A DNA stretch of 64,000 nt from Nigrospora sphaerica (lineage: Eukaryota > Ascomycota > Sordariomycetes > Amphisphaeriales > Apiosporaceae). Every line of letters starts with the position of its first letter. Position 1 is the first letter of the stretch. Under the pieces are notes generated by a model that was not told the DNA's origin, made no database searches, and saw only the letters and a list, made by a program, of their open reading frames with translations. The translations under genes were made by a program, and so were the position numbers. Below are positions 32,064 through 44,600 of the stretch, one piece after another. Location: the NCBI GenBank assembly GCA_018287875.1, contig JAGVVL010000022.1:1798001-1862000 (forward strand), written 5' to 3'.

Positions 32064-33746
32064 ATGGCCGTCATGTCGCCCCGCTCGTCTCCCGCCCAGT
32101 CGCCTCCAGCCGTGACCTCGCCCAACCCCGAGGATGCCAACCACCCCGCGCTTCCTCCGCTGATCACGTCACCTACAAGCAGTCCAACAAGCGCAGTTCC
32201 GCCCTCCATGGCGCACGCGGCAAAAAACCGCCTGTCACAGTACTCGACGGGCTCTATACCGTCACGCTCTCGCCCCGCCTCGTACCTCTTTCCCATTTTC
32301 CACTCCAGCCTGACCTATACCATCGTACGGGATTTCGCCTATCCACCCCTCAACCCCATGCATTACGGGCCCCCGCCGGAGAGCTCGCGCCCGGCGTCGG
32401 GCATGACGACGCCGATGAGCGAGACGCGGCGCCTGTCCGATCCGCCGGCAACATGGGACGGCAGGCTGGCATGGGAATGGGCGACTGATGGTGGCCTGGG
32501 CAAGGGCAGCGAGCTGGCGCCCATCCACTTTGGCGACGGGCCGCCGTGGAGCGAAGATGAAGACCTGCAGAGCCCCGTTGTCAGCTCCCGTCACCGCAAG
32601 CACAAGTCCTCCTCGGCGGCCCTGGGGCACCAAAAGGCGCGCTCCGGAAGCCACGGAGCGTCCTCGGTCCTGAACCCGGACAACTACGACGGCGAGAGGG
32701 GCTACTACGTCGGGACGACGGGCAACGGAGGCGAACGGTACTATGTTAACCAGGGCGGAGAGGCCAATGGCCCTGGGGGCGAGTTTGTCACGTACCCCTC
32801 GGACCAAGGACAGCCCTTCCCCGAGGCAACCTATGAAGCCCACGACCAACACGCAGGCCAGTACCTCGACCAGGACGCCGGCTACCGGTCCGAGTCTGAT
32901 GCCTCCAGCATGGCCTCCTCACCGGGTCTTCGCGCGTACGACGAATCCCGCTACTCCCGCGACTACCAATTCACCATTACCTCCCCCGACGAGGAGATGC
33001 ACGGCAAGGCAGTGGCCCTGTTTGACTTTGAGCGCGAGAACGAGAACGAGTTGCCGCTAGTGGAGGGTCAGGTCATATGGGTATCGTACAGGCACGGCCA
33101 AGGGTGGCTTGTCGCGGAAGATCCCAAGACGCAGGAGAGCGGCTTGGTGCCTGAGGAATACGTTCGCTTGCTGCGAGACATTGAGGGCGGAATGAACAGT
33201 CTAACGGGTAGCCTGGCGGATGCGCTAGGCACCCCGAATGACGCGGGTACGCCCACCCAGGCCGACCCTGGGGCTCAGTTCGGCCACACGCCGTCGCTGA
33301 GCGTTGCCAGCAACACGAGTACCGGGACTAACGCGACCACCACGTCGACCAATGGCTATCATCAACCGGTTGTATCCACCTTCTCCACGTCTAGCAAAGA
33401 TCTGGACCCCTATCCGCCACATTTGCTCGGTTCCCAGACCGGCCAGCCTCCCCCGCAAGTCGTGCATTACCACGGCCAGCGTGGGGGCAGCCAAGCCAAC
33501 ACACCCACAGGACAAGCTTCGTTCGAAGGGGGCATCGGACGGCGGGGCAGCCAAGACACCATCCGGCGCAGTGATTCAATGAGAAAGTCGCAAACGCTGG
33601 AGACCCTTCCCGATAAGAGGCTGACGTCGCCCATGGAGGAACCGGGTTCGGAAAACGGCGAGGAAAAGGAGAAGGACAAGGACAAGGGGGGGGCGAAGGA
33701 TAAAGAAAAGACAACGGCTGACGAGCAGCCAATCGCTGACCGATGA
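32064..33746 (+). CDS. NBP2-like SH3-domain adaptor protein
   Basis: Single exon of 560 aa. The first ATG of the frame is at 32064, and a second Met lies three codons on. The SH3 domain at about residues 313-372 is clear: GKAVALFDFERENENELPL, then EGQVIWVSYRHGQGWLVAED, then SGLVPEEYVRLL, with the ALYDF-, W- and P-x-x-Y-type ligand-binding residues present. The arrangement of a Ser/Pro-rich N-terminus with FPIFHSSLTYTIVRDFAYPP, a single SH3 and a low-complexity tail matches the fungal NBP2 group. NBP2 brings the PP2C phosphatase Ptc1 to the HOG and cell-wall MAP kinase modules in yeast. The tail ends in a highly charged KEKDKDKGGAKDKEKT stretch. The SH3 assignment is certain; the NBP2 orthology is likely but rests on remembered similarity. 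No membrane segment is visible. Confidence 0.75.
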   Translation: MAVMSPRSSPAQSPPAVTSPNPEDANHPALPPLITSPTSSPTSAVPPSMAHAAKNRLSQYSTGSIPSRSRPASYLFPIFHSSLTYTIVRDFAYPPLNPMHYGPPPESSRPASGMTTPMSETRRLSDPPATWDGRLAWEWATDGGLGKGSELAPIHFGDGPPWSEDEDLQSPVVSSRHRKHKSSSAALGHQKARSGSHGASSVLNPDNYDGERGYYVGTTGNGGERYYVNQGGEANGPGGEFVTYPSDQGQPFPEATYEAHDQHAGQYLDQDAGYRSESDASSMASSPGLRAYDESRYSRDYQFTITSPDEEMHGKAVALFDFERENENELPLVEGQVIWVSYRHGQGWLVAEDPKTQESGLVPEEYVRLLRDIEGGMNSLTGSLADALGTPNDAGTPTQADPGAQFGHTPSLSVASNTSTGTNATTTSTNGYHQPVVSTFSTSSKDLDPYPPHLLGSQTGQPPPQVVHYHGQRGGSQANTPTGQASFEGGIGRRGSQDTIRRSDSMRKSQTLETLPDKRLTSPMEEPGSENGEEKEKDKDKGGAKDKEKTTADEQPIADR

Positions 33747-34542
33747 GGCCTGCGCGTTCCAAAACGGGCCATATCAGCACTCGTTGGAGCACGCCGCACC
33801 CTCGGCCTCCCCTAGTGGTACACGTCACGAATCAGCACGCCGCTCGGCGGAGCATCTAATGCCGATGACACACAAGACCACCTGGGTCGAAGAGCACTTG
33901 CGAGGCTGTGCAGAACCCTTCAAGAGCCAGCCGGCTCTTCCGGAGAACACCGATCGACTGCAGCCGGGTGCAGTCGGGCCTGCCGTGCATCTCTGTCCTC
34001 TGTCACCCATGAGGGATGGGCATAGGCGGCTTTGCAAGTTGGGGGGGCTGTGTTGGCTATTGAACGTTGGAGTAAAGGGCGGGACTGCCGTTGCCAGTTT
34101 GTTGTGATAAAACTTAGCGATGTTTTTGAAGCTCGGCGTTGGGAAGACGATACCTCCTCCCAAGCAACGAAGACGAGACGAATCTACGTGGCGACGCGAG
34201 AGCCGGGAGTAGCTAGAAGAAATATGCCATGCCGTTGTCGGGCCCCTTTACTACCTATGCTGGGCTCTCGCAACGTACAGGGATGGTCTCTGTCTAGATG
34301 CAAAATGCAAAGAATGGGCCTCGGTCCTCACGTGCACCCGTTTGTGACGAATGCTGACCCAGTATGAACCGCGCCCCCTCCCTCCCCCATTTCAACAGAC
34401 ACCGAGCAGGAGTTGCTCGACTGCGGTTACACATTATCAGTTCATTTTCTTCATACCACGTGTAAAACCACGTGACAAATTACCTCCGAACGCCGATCCC
34501 AACAGTAGAGCTTTCTAACCGTTCGCCCAGCCCACCTCTCGT
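33747..34542. other. Convergent intergenic region
   Basis: The NBP2-like gene and the serine hydrolase gene end towards each other here. No gene or strong repeat is seen. Confidence 0.6.
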
Positions 34543-35548
34543 CTATAAACGGGACAGCGGCACTTGGGCCACAGCGTCTTCGCCCTTGCTGCCGAGGCGA
34601 GCGATGGCGTTGCAGAGCTGTTTAATCGTGTGGAGATCGCGGGGGACCGTGTGGCCCTTGCCGTGGTCGAAAAGTTCGGCCGTGTCTTCATCACAGATGT
34701 TGAAGAGGGCCATGGCGCCCAGGATGTATGGGTCATTGCACCCGACCACATGCAGGCTCGGCACGTCAACCACGTCCTCGCACTCGTCCGCTAGCACCGG
34801 CAGCACCGTTTCGTTCTCGTCGATCCGCAGCGGCGGCCAGCCCGCGAAGAAGATGGCACGCTGCAAGAAAAAAGAATCGACTGGTTAGCCACGAGAGGGG
34901 ACTCGGAGGGCAAGGAGGGGGGTCGGGAGGTGGAGCAGGGAGCTTACCTTGATCCTCCGCGGCCGCCCGGACAGCTCATGCCGGCGGCGCTCTTCGAGAA
35001 TCAGGCTGGCCGCCGTCGTGGCCCCTTCGGAGTATCCCAGTATGCCCTACAAGCCGGCATTAAGACAGGCGCGCGCTTCCAAGACAGGCGGCTCGACTTA
35101 CATCGATTTCGGGGTCGGCATCAATCTGCGCCAAGAGGCTTTCCATGGCATCGACGACGTTGCTGGCAAGATACTTCATGTCCTTGTCGGCCAGGAGGCG
35201 TATGGTGTCCTCGGCGGTGGCACCCACGGGAAAGTCCCGCAGTTTGGTAACGATGTCGGTGCCGCTGGTGACGCCAACGTTAATGAAGCGGAACAGAGGC
35301 CCGGCACCAAAGTACTCCTCGAAGCCTGGCGGCGGTATGGCCTCGTGGTCTCCCTGGGTGAACGCGAACTTGACCCCATTCGTCTCCTGCGCCTGCGTGA
35401 CAAAAGAGCCCAGCTGGACCTGGAAGTTCTACCCCGAAATAGAAGTGTAAGCGGCTAGTTGGTCGTTGGCTTGCCATCCCCCGGTTCCCTGGGCTTTTCA
35501 ACATACCTTGGCGCTGCCATATGTTCCCGGTAGGCACAGAAACTTCAT
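34543..35548 (-). CDS. FSH1-family serine hydrolase (LovG-like, candidate polyketide thioesterase)
   Basis: Four exons on the minus strand: 35507-35548, 35102-35428, 34948-35046 and 34543-34860. All junctions are phase 0, giving 261 aa. Donors are GTATGT, GTAAGT and GTAAGC. It is an alpha/beta hydrolase of the FSH1 family (PF03959 type). It starts MKFLCLPGTYGSAK, has GFEEYFGAGP in the middle, and the nucleophile elbow GILGYSEGATTAASLILEE with Ser129. The late Asp and His are in VVGCNDPY (Asp199) and FDHGKGHTVPRD (His226). All three triad residues are present. The family includes LovG, which releases dihydromonacolin L from the lovastatin PKS, and hydrolases of other fungal polyketide clusters. 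The gene faces away from the PKS across 3.1 kb. The PKS has no release domain, so a product-release role is a reasonable inference. A general carboxylesterase is the alternative. Confidence 0.9.
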
Positions 35549-38500
35549 GGTGGAGTTTGGAGGAGGTAGGCTGATCGAGCAAGTGATTCGGTGAAAAGAA
35601 GGAAGGGTAGCGGTTGTTATAGACTGCCCCTGCAGTTAGCGAGGAATGATGACAGGGCAAGACAGATGACATGAAGGGCCAAAAGACGGAAGGCTTCTCA
35701 GCACCTGTGCGATCCCGTAAGGATTAATCCGAGAGGAGGTACCTGTTTTGTCGGTGCTGAAGCGGATTGTTCCTAAAGAAACAATGGAATCGAACGGGTT
35801 GCCGGGGGAACCCTTAGGATAATAGGGAAGGAAGCTTTTCAGGCGAAACACTGTCAACGACGGATGATCATGTCTCTTTAACACGCGTCACAGTTGATGG
35901 AACGTCGTACTTATAGATTCTGGCAGTCCCATGTTTTAACAGGGGCGTAGTGTGGCCCCTGGCGGCTACGCCCGTGAACGCTGCTTATGGCTGGAGAGCC
36001 AATTTCCCAGCCGGTTCTAATCATCTCGAAGTCTTTCTCGTCAGCCAGCTGGCTTGGAATTGCCGGGGGCTGTAAGCATCACGTAGAGAAGGCGGCACGC
36101 GGCATGCTACAGACTCGATGGGATGTGGCAATTATCCTTGCGAGCTCGTAAATCGAGGCCACGGTCCAAATGCCACTGACATGACATCAGCAGCCTTGCA
36201 CTCCTGACAGACACAAAGACCACCAAAACAGGTTTCTTGTGGATTCAAGCCACCTCACTAGGGGTCCATTACGTGGGCAAAGGGACAGGATTTTATCTCT
36301 TATGCTGCGCATAGCGGAATCGTATCCTCGTTCTGGCGTTCGGATGGGGTTATCACCCCGCCGAGCAGGGGGTAAGACAAAGGCAGGCTCCGATACCTTC
36401 CCTCAACAGCAGTGCAAGATGTGAGATGCCAAAAATGAAAACAAAAATAACGATGTAACTTCAACGTGCCCCACAGGCATGTGTCATTGGACTTGAGACG
36501 AGGCAAGCCGGGCGTCGGATGCGCAACTTCGTAACTACCGGTGGACGGATGCTCCCTCATTGCAGCGGCTCATGGGCAGGAGAGGTTGAAATTATTTCCC
36601 TGACGGAGACCGCATCCTCCGGTATGAGCCATCGCAAGCAGACTTGGCCGAAGCTACTTGAGTGTCCGATTTGTCTCACCAGGGCTCAGCCCAGGTCTAA
36701 GATGGATATCTTAGCTCCCCATAGGTTCGTTCACTCTCGCGGCCCCAGTACAGCATGTGAGGACCAACTCCCTTACCAACGAGTGACTGCCTTGAAATAC
36801 CACGTCAAGCGTAGCGGCTTCAGTTCCAAGGCGTGCTTCCGTCCGGCAGGGCTGCCTTTCCAGAGATTTTCACTAGTATCGGGTCCTGGACAAAGAGGAT
36901 GTACCTGGTCCCACTGCCCTCCATAACTACCTGTTTTGCACTGGGCGCAGGTATTCTGATCTCGATGTGCCTACATGCGATACGAATACCAGCCATAAAC
37001 GCCAGCCATGCGGCACGATGCGCAACTTCTACACATGGCGTGCTGGAGAGTGAACCTGCTTTCCGGATCGGTGGATGGTTCAAAAAGCCATTCACTCGGG
37101 AGCATGGAGGCAAGCCCGTAAATTAAGATGTAGGTACTTAAAGCAACAAATCACCCAACGGGAGGCAAGTGGCAAGACTTGCAAGCGGGACATGCACGAA
37201 ATGGAATCCCCCTGGAAAGGCGCCTATTCTCGTCTCTGGGGCAAGAGCTATGCGGGCAGTATAACTAACCCCCAGCATGCTTCCTTTTTTCGCTCCTACA
37301 AGACCCCGCGATCGTTGCACTTATCGCCAACGGTGTTGGCACCGCCTGCGACCGGTCCCGTTCTGTCGGGACTTGGTCGTCTCCAAGGTTTCGCGAACGA
37401 ACAACCGCCAGTCCGGTTTTGCTTTCGTCTGTTTTCGGCCGCTTCGTTCTGATTTCCCGCCCGCCGAAGCCCAATGTCCAACCGTTGCCATCGGAAAAGG
37501 GACTTGGCACCACGCACGGTTGTGCGCCGACTTCGCAATAAGACACATTGGATGCTTGTGTGCTCGCCGAGGCAATCACCATTACGGTGAGAAGCGCCAA
37601 TCGCGTGCTTGGAGCCCCAAAATGCACCTGCAGATCATCGCGCCCTCGGCTTCGATGTCACAAGTGTGCAAGAGCGGCTCGTCCGCATGGGACAGCAGCC
37701 GCAATGCTTTAGGTATCCAGGAAGGGCCGAAACAATGGATCCAAACCAACTGCAGCCCGTCACAGCCATGAAATGCTGGCTGCATACCGTCACATGCGCA
37801 TACAATTCTACCCCACGACAGGTGCCAACAAGGGCATACGGAGAGAAGCCAATGGCAGGCCGGGCCAGGCCGATGGTGTACCGGAGCTCGCGGTCGCTAT
37901 GCGTCGCTTATGGTGAGCAGCGCCGTGGCGTGTTTAGCCTTTCACCACCAGGCCGGGCCGCGAGATTATCAGAGACATCAGCACTCGGCCTCCTGACCTG
38001 TAATCATTGACCGGGCCTTCCGCACGGAGAGGGCCAAAACCGTGGCCGTGCCTTTCTGTGCTATCATAGGCAATCGACGGGCATGTCTGAGAAACCTGCG
38101 ATCGGCATTGTAACCGGCAACAAGGCCAGCACGACATCGTTGGCTGCCAGACACGATGTGGGCCAAGGAAGGAGGCCATCCTCCCAAGGCTATCGCAAAT
38201 CGCGTAGGCACGATGTTCATGTGCTTCACCTGTGGCCTGTACATGTGCCTGAATGACGAGGCCCCGGCAAACCGCGTGGCCGCCGCCGGCACTACCGGAA
38301 TCTGACAAGGACACAACCATCCCTAGGCCTAGCCACGCGCTATAGCATCCGGCCCGAGCAATTTGCCGTATAGCCAGCAAACTGAAAGAGCCGAAACTAA
38401 GCTGTTGCCGACGAGACACTCGGCTATCAGGCTATGGGGCCTCTCCCGAGCGTGAAGGGCCCCTGCCGCACTGCCCCTACATATACCCACATGCGCTGCA

Positions 38501-38648
38501 TGTATCTCGACCAAGAATACCTCTCTTTCACCGACTGGCCTTTACACTCGTTTATTTTCTTGCTCTCATTACATATGACTGCTGGGGCCTCGTTACGATC
38601 CGGATAGGTAACTTAGATACCCGCCCAATCACTTCAAACCCAGAAACC
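35549..38648. other. Divergent region between the hydrolase and the PKS
   Basis: 3.1 kb shared upstream region of the two presumed cluster genes. Open frames of up to about 160 codons occur on both strands (for example near 36520-37130 and 37280-38010). None has recognisable family blocks or a consistent exon structure. A pathway regulator or small tailoring gene hidden by introns cannot be ruled out by eye. Confidence 0.5.
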
Positions 38649-41600
38649 ATGAAATTTTCCAACAATGGTGAAAAAAACCCCAGCCGGTAAGCGCCCTCGT
38701 CCCATCCATTATCGTGATAACCCCCCGACGGGCATCAATGGCTGACATGAGAACAGGAACCCGGTGGGGCTGGAGACGGACGAGGAGCGAAAGCTCATGC
38801 CCGTGGCCATCGTGGGCATGTCGTGCCGCCTTCCTGGCAATGTCTCGTCGTGTGAGGAATTCTGGTCCATGATGTCTTTGTCCCGCCATGGATGGGGCGA
38901 GATACCCGAGGATCGGTTCAGCAAAGATGCCTACTGGCACCCCAACCCAGGCAAGAAAGGTTGCATCAATACGCGACACGGATACTTCTTGGCACAGGAC
39001 CTGTCCATGTTCGATGCGCCTTTCTTTAACATGACACAACAGGAGGCGCAATCCTTGGGTACGTGTTCTGAGGAACCTAGGAGTAAACCGAGGCTCTGAC
39101 TGACAATGATCCAGACCCCCAGCAGCGCATGCTGCTCGAATGCGCTTACGAAGCCTTGGAGAATGCTGGTATGCCCAAGGAACGTGTTGCCGGCCAGCGG
39201 GTCGGCGTGTTCGTGGGCGGCGCAGCATCCGACTTCCGTCTAGGCACTTTGCGCGACCTGGAACACACTCCCATGTTCGAGGCGACCGGCAACCACCAGG
39301 CCATCCTGGCTGGCCGAATTTCGCACGCTTTTGACCTTCGTGGACCGAGCTCCTCGATTGACACGGCATGCTCTTCTAGCATCTACGCTGTGCACCAAGC
39401 AGTTCAGAGTATCCGTGCTGGCGAGTCGGACGTGGCCCTAGTCACCGCGGCTCACATTAACCTGCAGCCCGGAGATTGGGTTTCCATGTCGCTATCCCGG
39501 TACGGTCTCATCTATACTGCAGATGCACGGCAGTTGGCGCTGACTTGTAATCAGGCTCTTTTCGGACGAGGGCATGACGTACGCCTTCGACAATCGTGCT
39601 AAATCGGGGTTTGCTCGCGGAGAGGGTGTTTGCACCCTCATCTTAAAGCCCCTGGATAAAGCATTGGCCGACAATGACAAGATCAGATCCATCATCGTCA
39701 ACACGGGCGCAAACCAGGATGGAAGAACGGTCGGTACGTGCTCAGCCTCCCAACGTCTTCGTATCATGAGCAGCCCGTGACTAATCAAGGACCCAGGAAT
39801 CACGTCCCCAAATGGCGATGCGCAGGAGCAATTGATGCGTGAGGTCTACGAAAAGGCTGATATTAGCCCCCAAGATACTGCCTTTGTGGAGGCACATGGA
39901 ACGGGAACCAAGGTAAACTTCTAAAGTCGGCTGTTGCCAGGATGCGTGCTTACGCCAGTCGCAGGTCGGAGACCCCATCGAAGCTGCGGCTATCCATAAG
40001 GTTTTCGGGGAGGGCCGCACAGCAAGAGCGCCCCTCTATATGGGCTCAGTCAAGAGCAACCTCGGGCATCTAGAAAACGTCAGTGGCTTAGCTTCAGTCA
40101 TCAAGGGCACCATGATGCTGGAGAAGGGTTTCATTTTGCCCAACGTCAACTTCAAGACGCCCAACGAGAACATTCCTCTGGCGGAGTGGAATATCAAGGT
40201 AGGGACGGCTTTGAGCGCGACATATGAGAGTCAACATAACACTAATATCATATCAGGTCCCGGTGAGCCAAAGGCCCTGGCCTGGAAACAAGCGCTTTTT
40301 GAGTGTCAACAACTTCGGCTTCGGCGGAGCCAATGCTCACTGTGTCTTGGAGAGGCCCCCCATACAGTCTCGCGCAGGCGTCAACCCTTTGCAACTCACC
40401 TTTCAGAAACGCCTGTTTGTCGTTTCAGGCGCAGACGAGGTTTCTGCCAAGAAGTCCATGGATAACCTGTCCGTGTACTTGGAGCAGCACCCGGAAGTTT
40501 TCCAGGGGGCTCTCATGAGGAACCTGGCCTACACACTTTGCGAGCGCCGGTCTCACTTGTCCTGGAGATTTGCCATGTCGGCTGCAAACTCCAGTGATCT
40601 GAACGTCGCCCTCAGCAATCCAGACCTCGTACCTGTCAGAGCACCTAAAAGCACGCCGGAGATCGCCTTCGTGTACACTGGTCAAGGTGCTCAATGGTTT
40701 GCCATGGGCCGTGAGCTGATGGAGGCTTATCCCATTTTCGCCCAGACAATGCACGCAGTAGACAGTTACCTCAAGGACCTCGGTGCTGACTACTCGTTGA
40801 TCGAAGAGCTGTCAAAGGACAAGAAATCTTCGCGGGTAGGAGAAGCCTATCTCAGCCAGCCTGCTTGTACGGCAGTCCAACTGGCCCTGACAGATCTTGT
40901 CAAACACTGGGGCATTGAACCGTCCTCCGTGACGGGTCACTCCAGCGGAGAAATTGGAGCAGCTTACGCCGCCGGCGCTATATCGCTGAAGGATGCCATG
41001 GCCGTTGCATACCACAGAGGTCAGGCGACCATACAATTGAAGGCGGAGAACCCAGGCCTTCGTGGGTCTATGCTGGCTGTCGGCGCCGGCCCTGACGAAG
41101 TGCGACAAATCTGCGAGAAACTGCATCATGGCGTTGCCGTCGTGGCGTGTGAGAACTCGCCCAGTTCCGTCACGGTATCCGGAGACGAGACTGCCATCAA
41201 TGAGCTTGCTGCCGAAATGGAGTCAAGGCAGGTGTTCAACAGGAAGCTCCAGGTCGATGTTGCCTATCATTCGGCCCACATGCAACTGGTTTCAGAGAGC
41301 TATCGTTGTGCTATCCAGGACACCAGTAGCCAGAAGGTGAACAAAGTGTCTTTCTACTCGTCTCTTCGGGGCGCTAAGATCTCTACCGACAACTTGGACG
41401 CTACATACTGGACCGAAAACCTGACCTGCCCCGTACGGTTCTCAACAGCCCTGCGAGAGCTATACACCGAGAAAATGCCAGACGTTGTCATCGAGATTGG
41501 TCCGCACTCGGCGCTCGAAGGCCCGATCAAGCAGACTTTGAAGGCCGTCGGCCAAAAAGCCAGCAAGACGAGTTACCTCTCTGTTCTGTCTCGCGGACAG

Positions 41601-44600
41601 GATGCCGTAACAACCGCTCTGGATATGGCGGGAAATTTGTTTCAGAAAGGACATCAGAATTTGGACTTTGCCCGTATCAACCGGGAGGAAGAAACAAACA
41701 TGTCAAACCCACCGGCCGCAATTCGGGGGGCTCAGGAGCGGCCGGTTTTCCTCCACGACATGCGCCCCTATCCTTGGTCGCGTCAGAGGTACTGGTACGA
41801 GAGCCTCCAGTCCAAACAGCACAGGCTTAAGCCTTTCCCGCGACACGATCTGCTGGGAACTTTAGCCGACTTCTCCAACGAGTTGGCACCAACTTGGCGC
41901 AATGTCCTAAGAACCGACGATATTCCGTGGCTGAGAGACCACAAGATGCAGTCATTGACTACGTTTCCCTTTGCAGGTTTCGTTTCAATGGTCGTCGAGG
42001 CTGCTGCCCAACGTGCCAAGATGAGAGGCCATGCTCATGAGCGTATCAGCTTGCGGGAGATCCAGGTCAGCAAACCTCTGCTCATCAACGACGATGCCGA
42101 GTACGATCTATCACTGTCGATGTCACATTACGCAGAGGGCACCAAAGCCTACTCGGAGGAATGGGACAGCTTCTGCATCAGGTCCTGGGAAGAAAGCAAA
42201 GGTTGGACAGAGCATTGCCGTGGTCTTGTGACCTTAAGAAAGGGGGTCGAACCCAACCCCGTCAACTCATCCCATCTATCCATCGCTACTCGCAAACTTC
42301 AGGAAGCACAGCAAGCTTGCACCGAAGCTGTTTCGCCCAATCGCTTCTACTCTGAGCTTGACGTCAAGGGCGCTAACTATGGACCCTGCTTCCAGAAGCT
42401 GCAAAAGATTAGTTTTTCTAATCAACGTTCTGTTGCGGTCCTGGAGGTGGCAGACACTGCCGCCACCATGCCTCTCGAATACGAAACGGCTTATCTTGTG
42501 CACCCGTCCTTGCTTGATACGGTGCTGCAGCTGTCATTTTCCAATTTGGGAGCAGGAAAAGATGGAATGCATGGGCTTTACATGCCTTCTTTCATCAAGG
42601 AGCTTGACATCCAGCCGTCCAAGTTGCCCATCGCGCCTGGCGAGAAGGCCCATGTTGCTTGCTATGGAGGCCCGGATCTTCAGACCATCAAGCCTGTCGA
42701 CTTTGCGATAGACGTATTGACCTGTTCCGAGCAGCCAGAAGCCATCATAAGCATGACTGGATTTCAGATGAGCCCTATCCAAGCCCACGATGGTGCCAAC
42801 AATGCGCCTCGCGAGCTTTGTTACAAGATTCAGTGGGCGCTTGCTGACGAGCTCGTTGAGCCCGACTCACCGACCAGCCAGGTCTCAGCGGGTATGCATT
42901 ACAGCCACGACGAAGGCTCCGACGCTCTTCCGACGCCTACGAACTCGCTGTTCAGTCCTTGGTCTGTTCGAAGCAACCCTTTGAGCGAATACGGGGACTT
43001 CAGCACCCAAGGCACCGAAACCGATAGCGATAGTGACCATGGACACAGCGAAGGGCAGGAAATTGATGTTGTCGAGAGGTATGGCTTGCCAATTGACTTT
43101 GGCAAGGGCTCAGGGAAAGCTGTCACGATCGTCTCCGAGACCCTCCACAGCAAGACTGTCATGAAGTACCTGACGGCTGCCACTTTGCAGCGGACAGGCA
43201 GAGCGCCTACTTTCTGCTCCTTTGATAACTTGAAAGACTTGGACGGCCAGCATGTCATCTTGAGCGAGCTCGAGAAGCCCATCTTGTCCGACATGACCGA
43301 GAAACAGTTTTCCCAGGTACAAAAGATCCTGACGCAAGCCCAGGGAGTCCTTTGGGTGACAAACGGCGGCTACTTGGACTCTACCAACCCTACCAAGGCC
43401 ATGTCCCTCGGGCTGACGCGTACTGTGCGCTCGGAAACAGCGGCCAAGATTGCCACCCTGGACTTGGACCCGAGTTCTACTCTGAAGCCAGTTGGAAAGG
43501 CAGCTCTCATCTTGCAGACCTTCGACAAGGTCTTTGGGCAGGACGCCAATGGGAGCGCCGATATGGAGTACACGGAGAGAAACGGAACTCTCTACGTCCC
43601 TCGCATCGTCAACGACGAAGAGATGAATGCCTTTGTCCAGCGTGAGCTGTACGACTCGGCGCCGTATCTCCAAGACTTCGAGGAATCGAACCGGCGCCTG
43701 AAGATCGAGGTTGGCACATTTGGCGCCCTGGATTCCATTTATTTCAAAGACGACGAAGTTGAAGCGCCCCTGGGGGAGCTTGAAATTGAGATCGAAGTCA
43801 AGGCTACTGGCATGAACTTCAAAGACGTCATGGTTGCCATGGGTCTACTGCGGCAGCCGTACCTCGGTATCGAATGCGCCGGCGTTGTTTCAAGCATCGG
43901 GCCCAAGGTTACCACCCTGGCAGTTGGCGACAGGGTCTGCGCAATGACGCATGGCGCATACAGCACCTTTGCGAGGTGTCCAGTTACGAGTGCCGCCAAG
44001 ATCCCAGAGGATATGGGATACGAAATCGCGGCGTCGATCCCGGTCGTCTACTGCACCGCATACTATAGCCTTATTCAGCAGGCGAGACTGGCGCGTGGCG
44101 AGCGCATCTTGATCCACGCCGCCGCTGGAGGCGTCGGGCAGGCAGCCATCCAGATCGCTCAGATGGTGGGCGCAGAGATATTCGCCACGGTTGGGAGCGC
44201 GGAGAAGAAGTGCTTCATCATGGAGCGCTACGGCATCCAAGAAGACCATATATTCTCCAGCCGAAACACGTCCTTCGCGGCCAGTATAAAGGATGCCACG
44301 CAAGGCGTCGGCGTTGATGTCGTCCTCAACTCGCTGGCGGGAGACATGATGCGCGAGACGTGGAACTGCGTTGCCCACTTCGGACGATTCATTGAAATCG
44401 GCAAACGCGACATCACGTCTAACACGCGGCTGGAGATGGCCCCGTTCAGCCACAATGCCACATTCAGCTCAGTGGATCTTTCCGTCATCGCGGTTGAGAG
44501 GCCGGCGCACATGGCGCAGGTGCTCGAAGCCATCATGAGCTTATTCGAGGTAAAGACCTTGGATGCCATCAGTCCCATCAAGACTTTTGGTATTTCCGAG

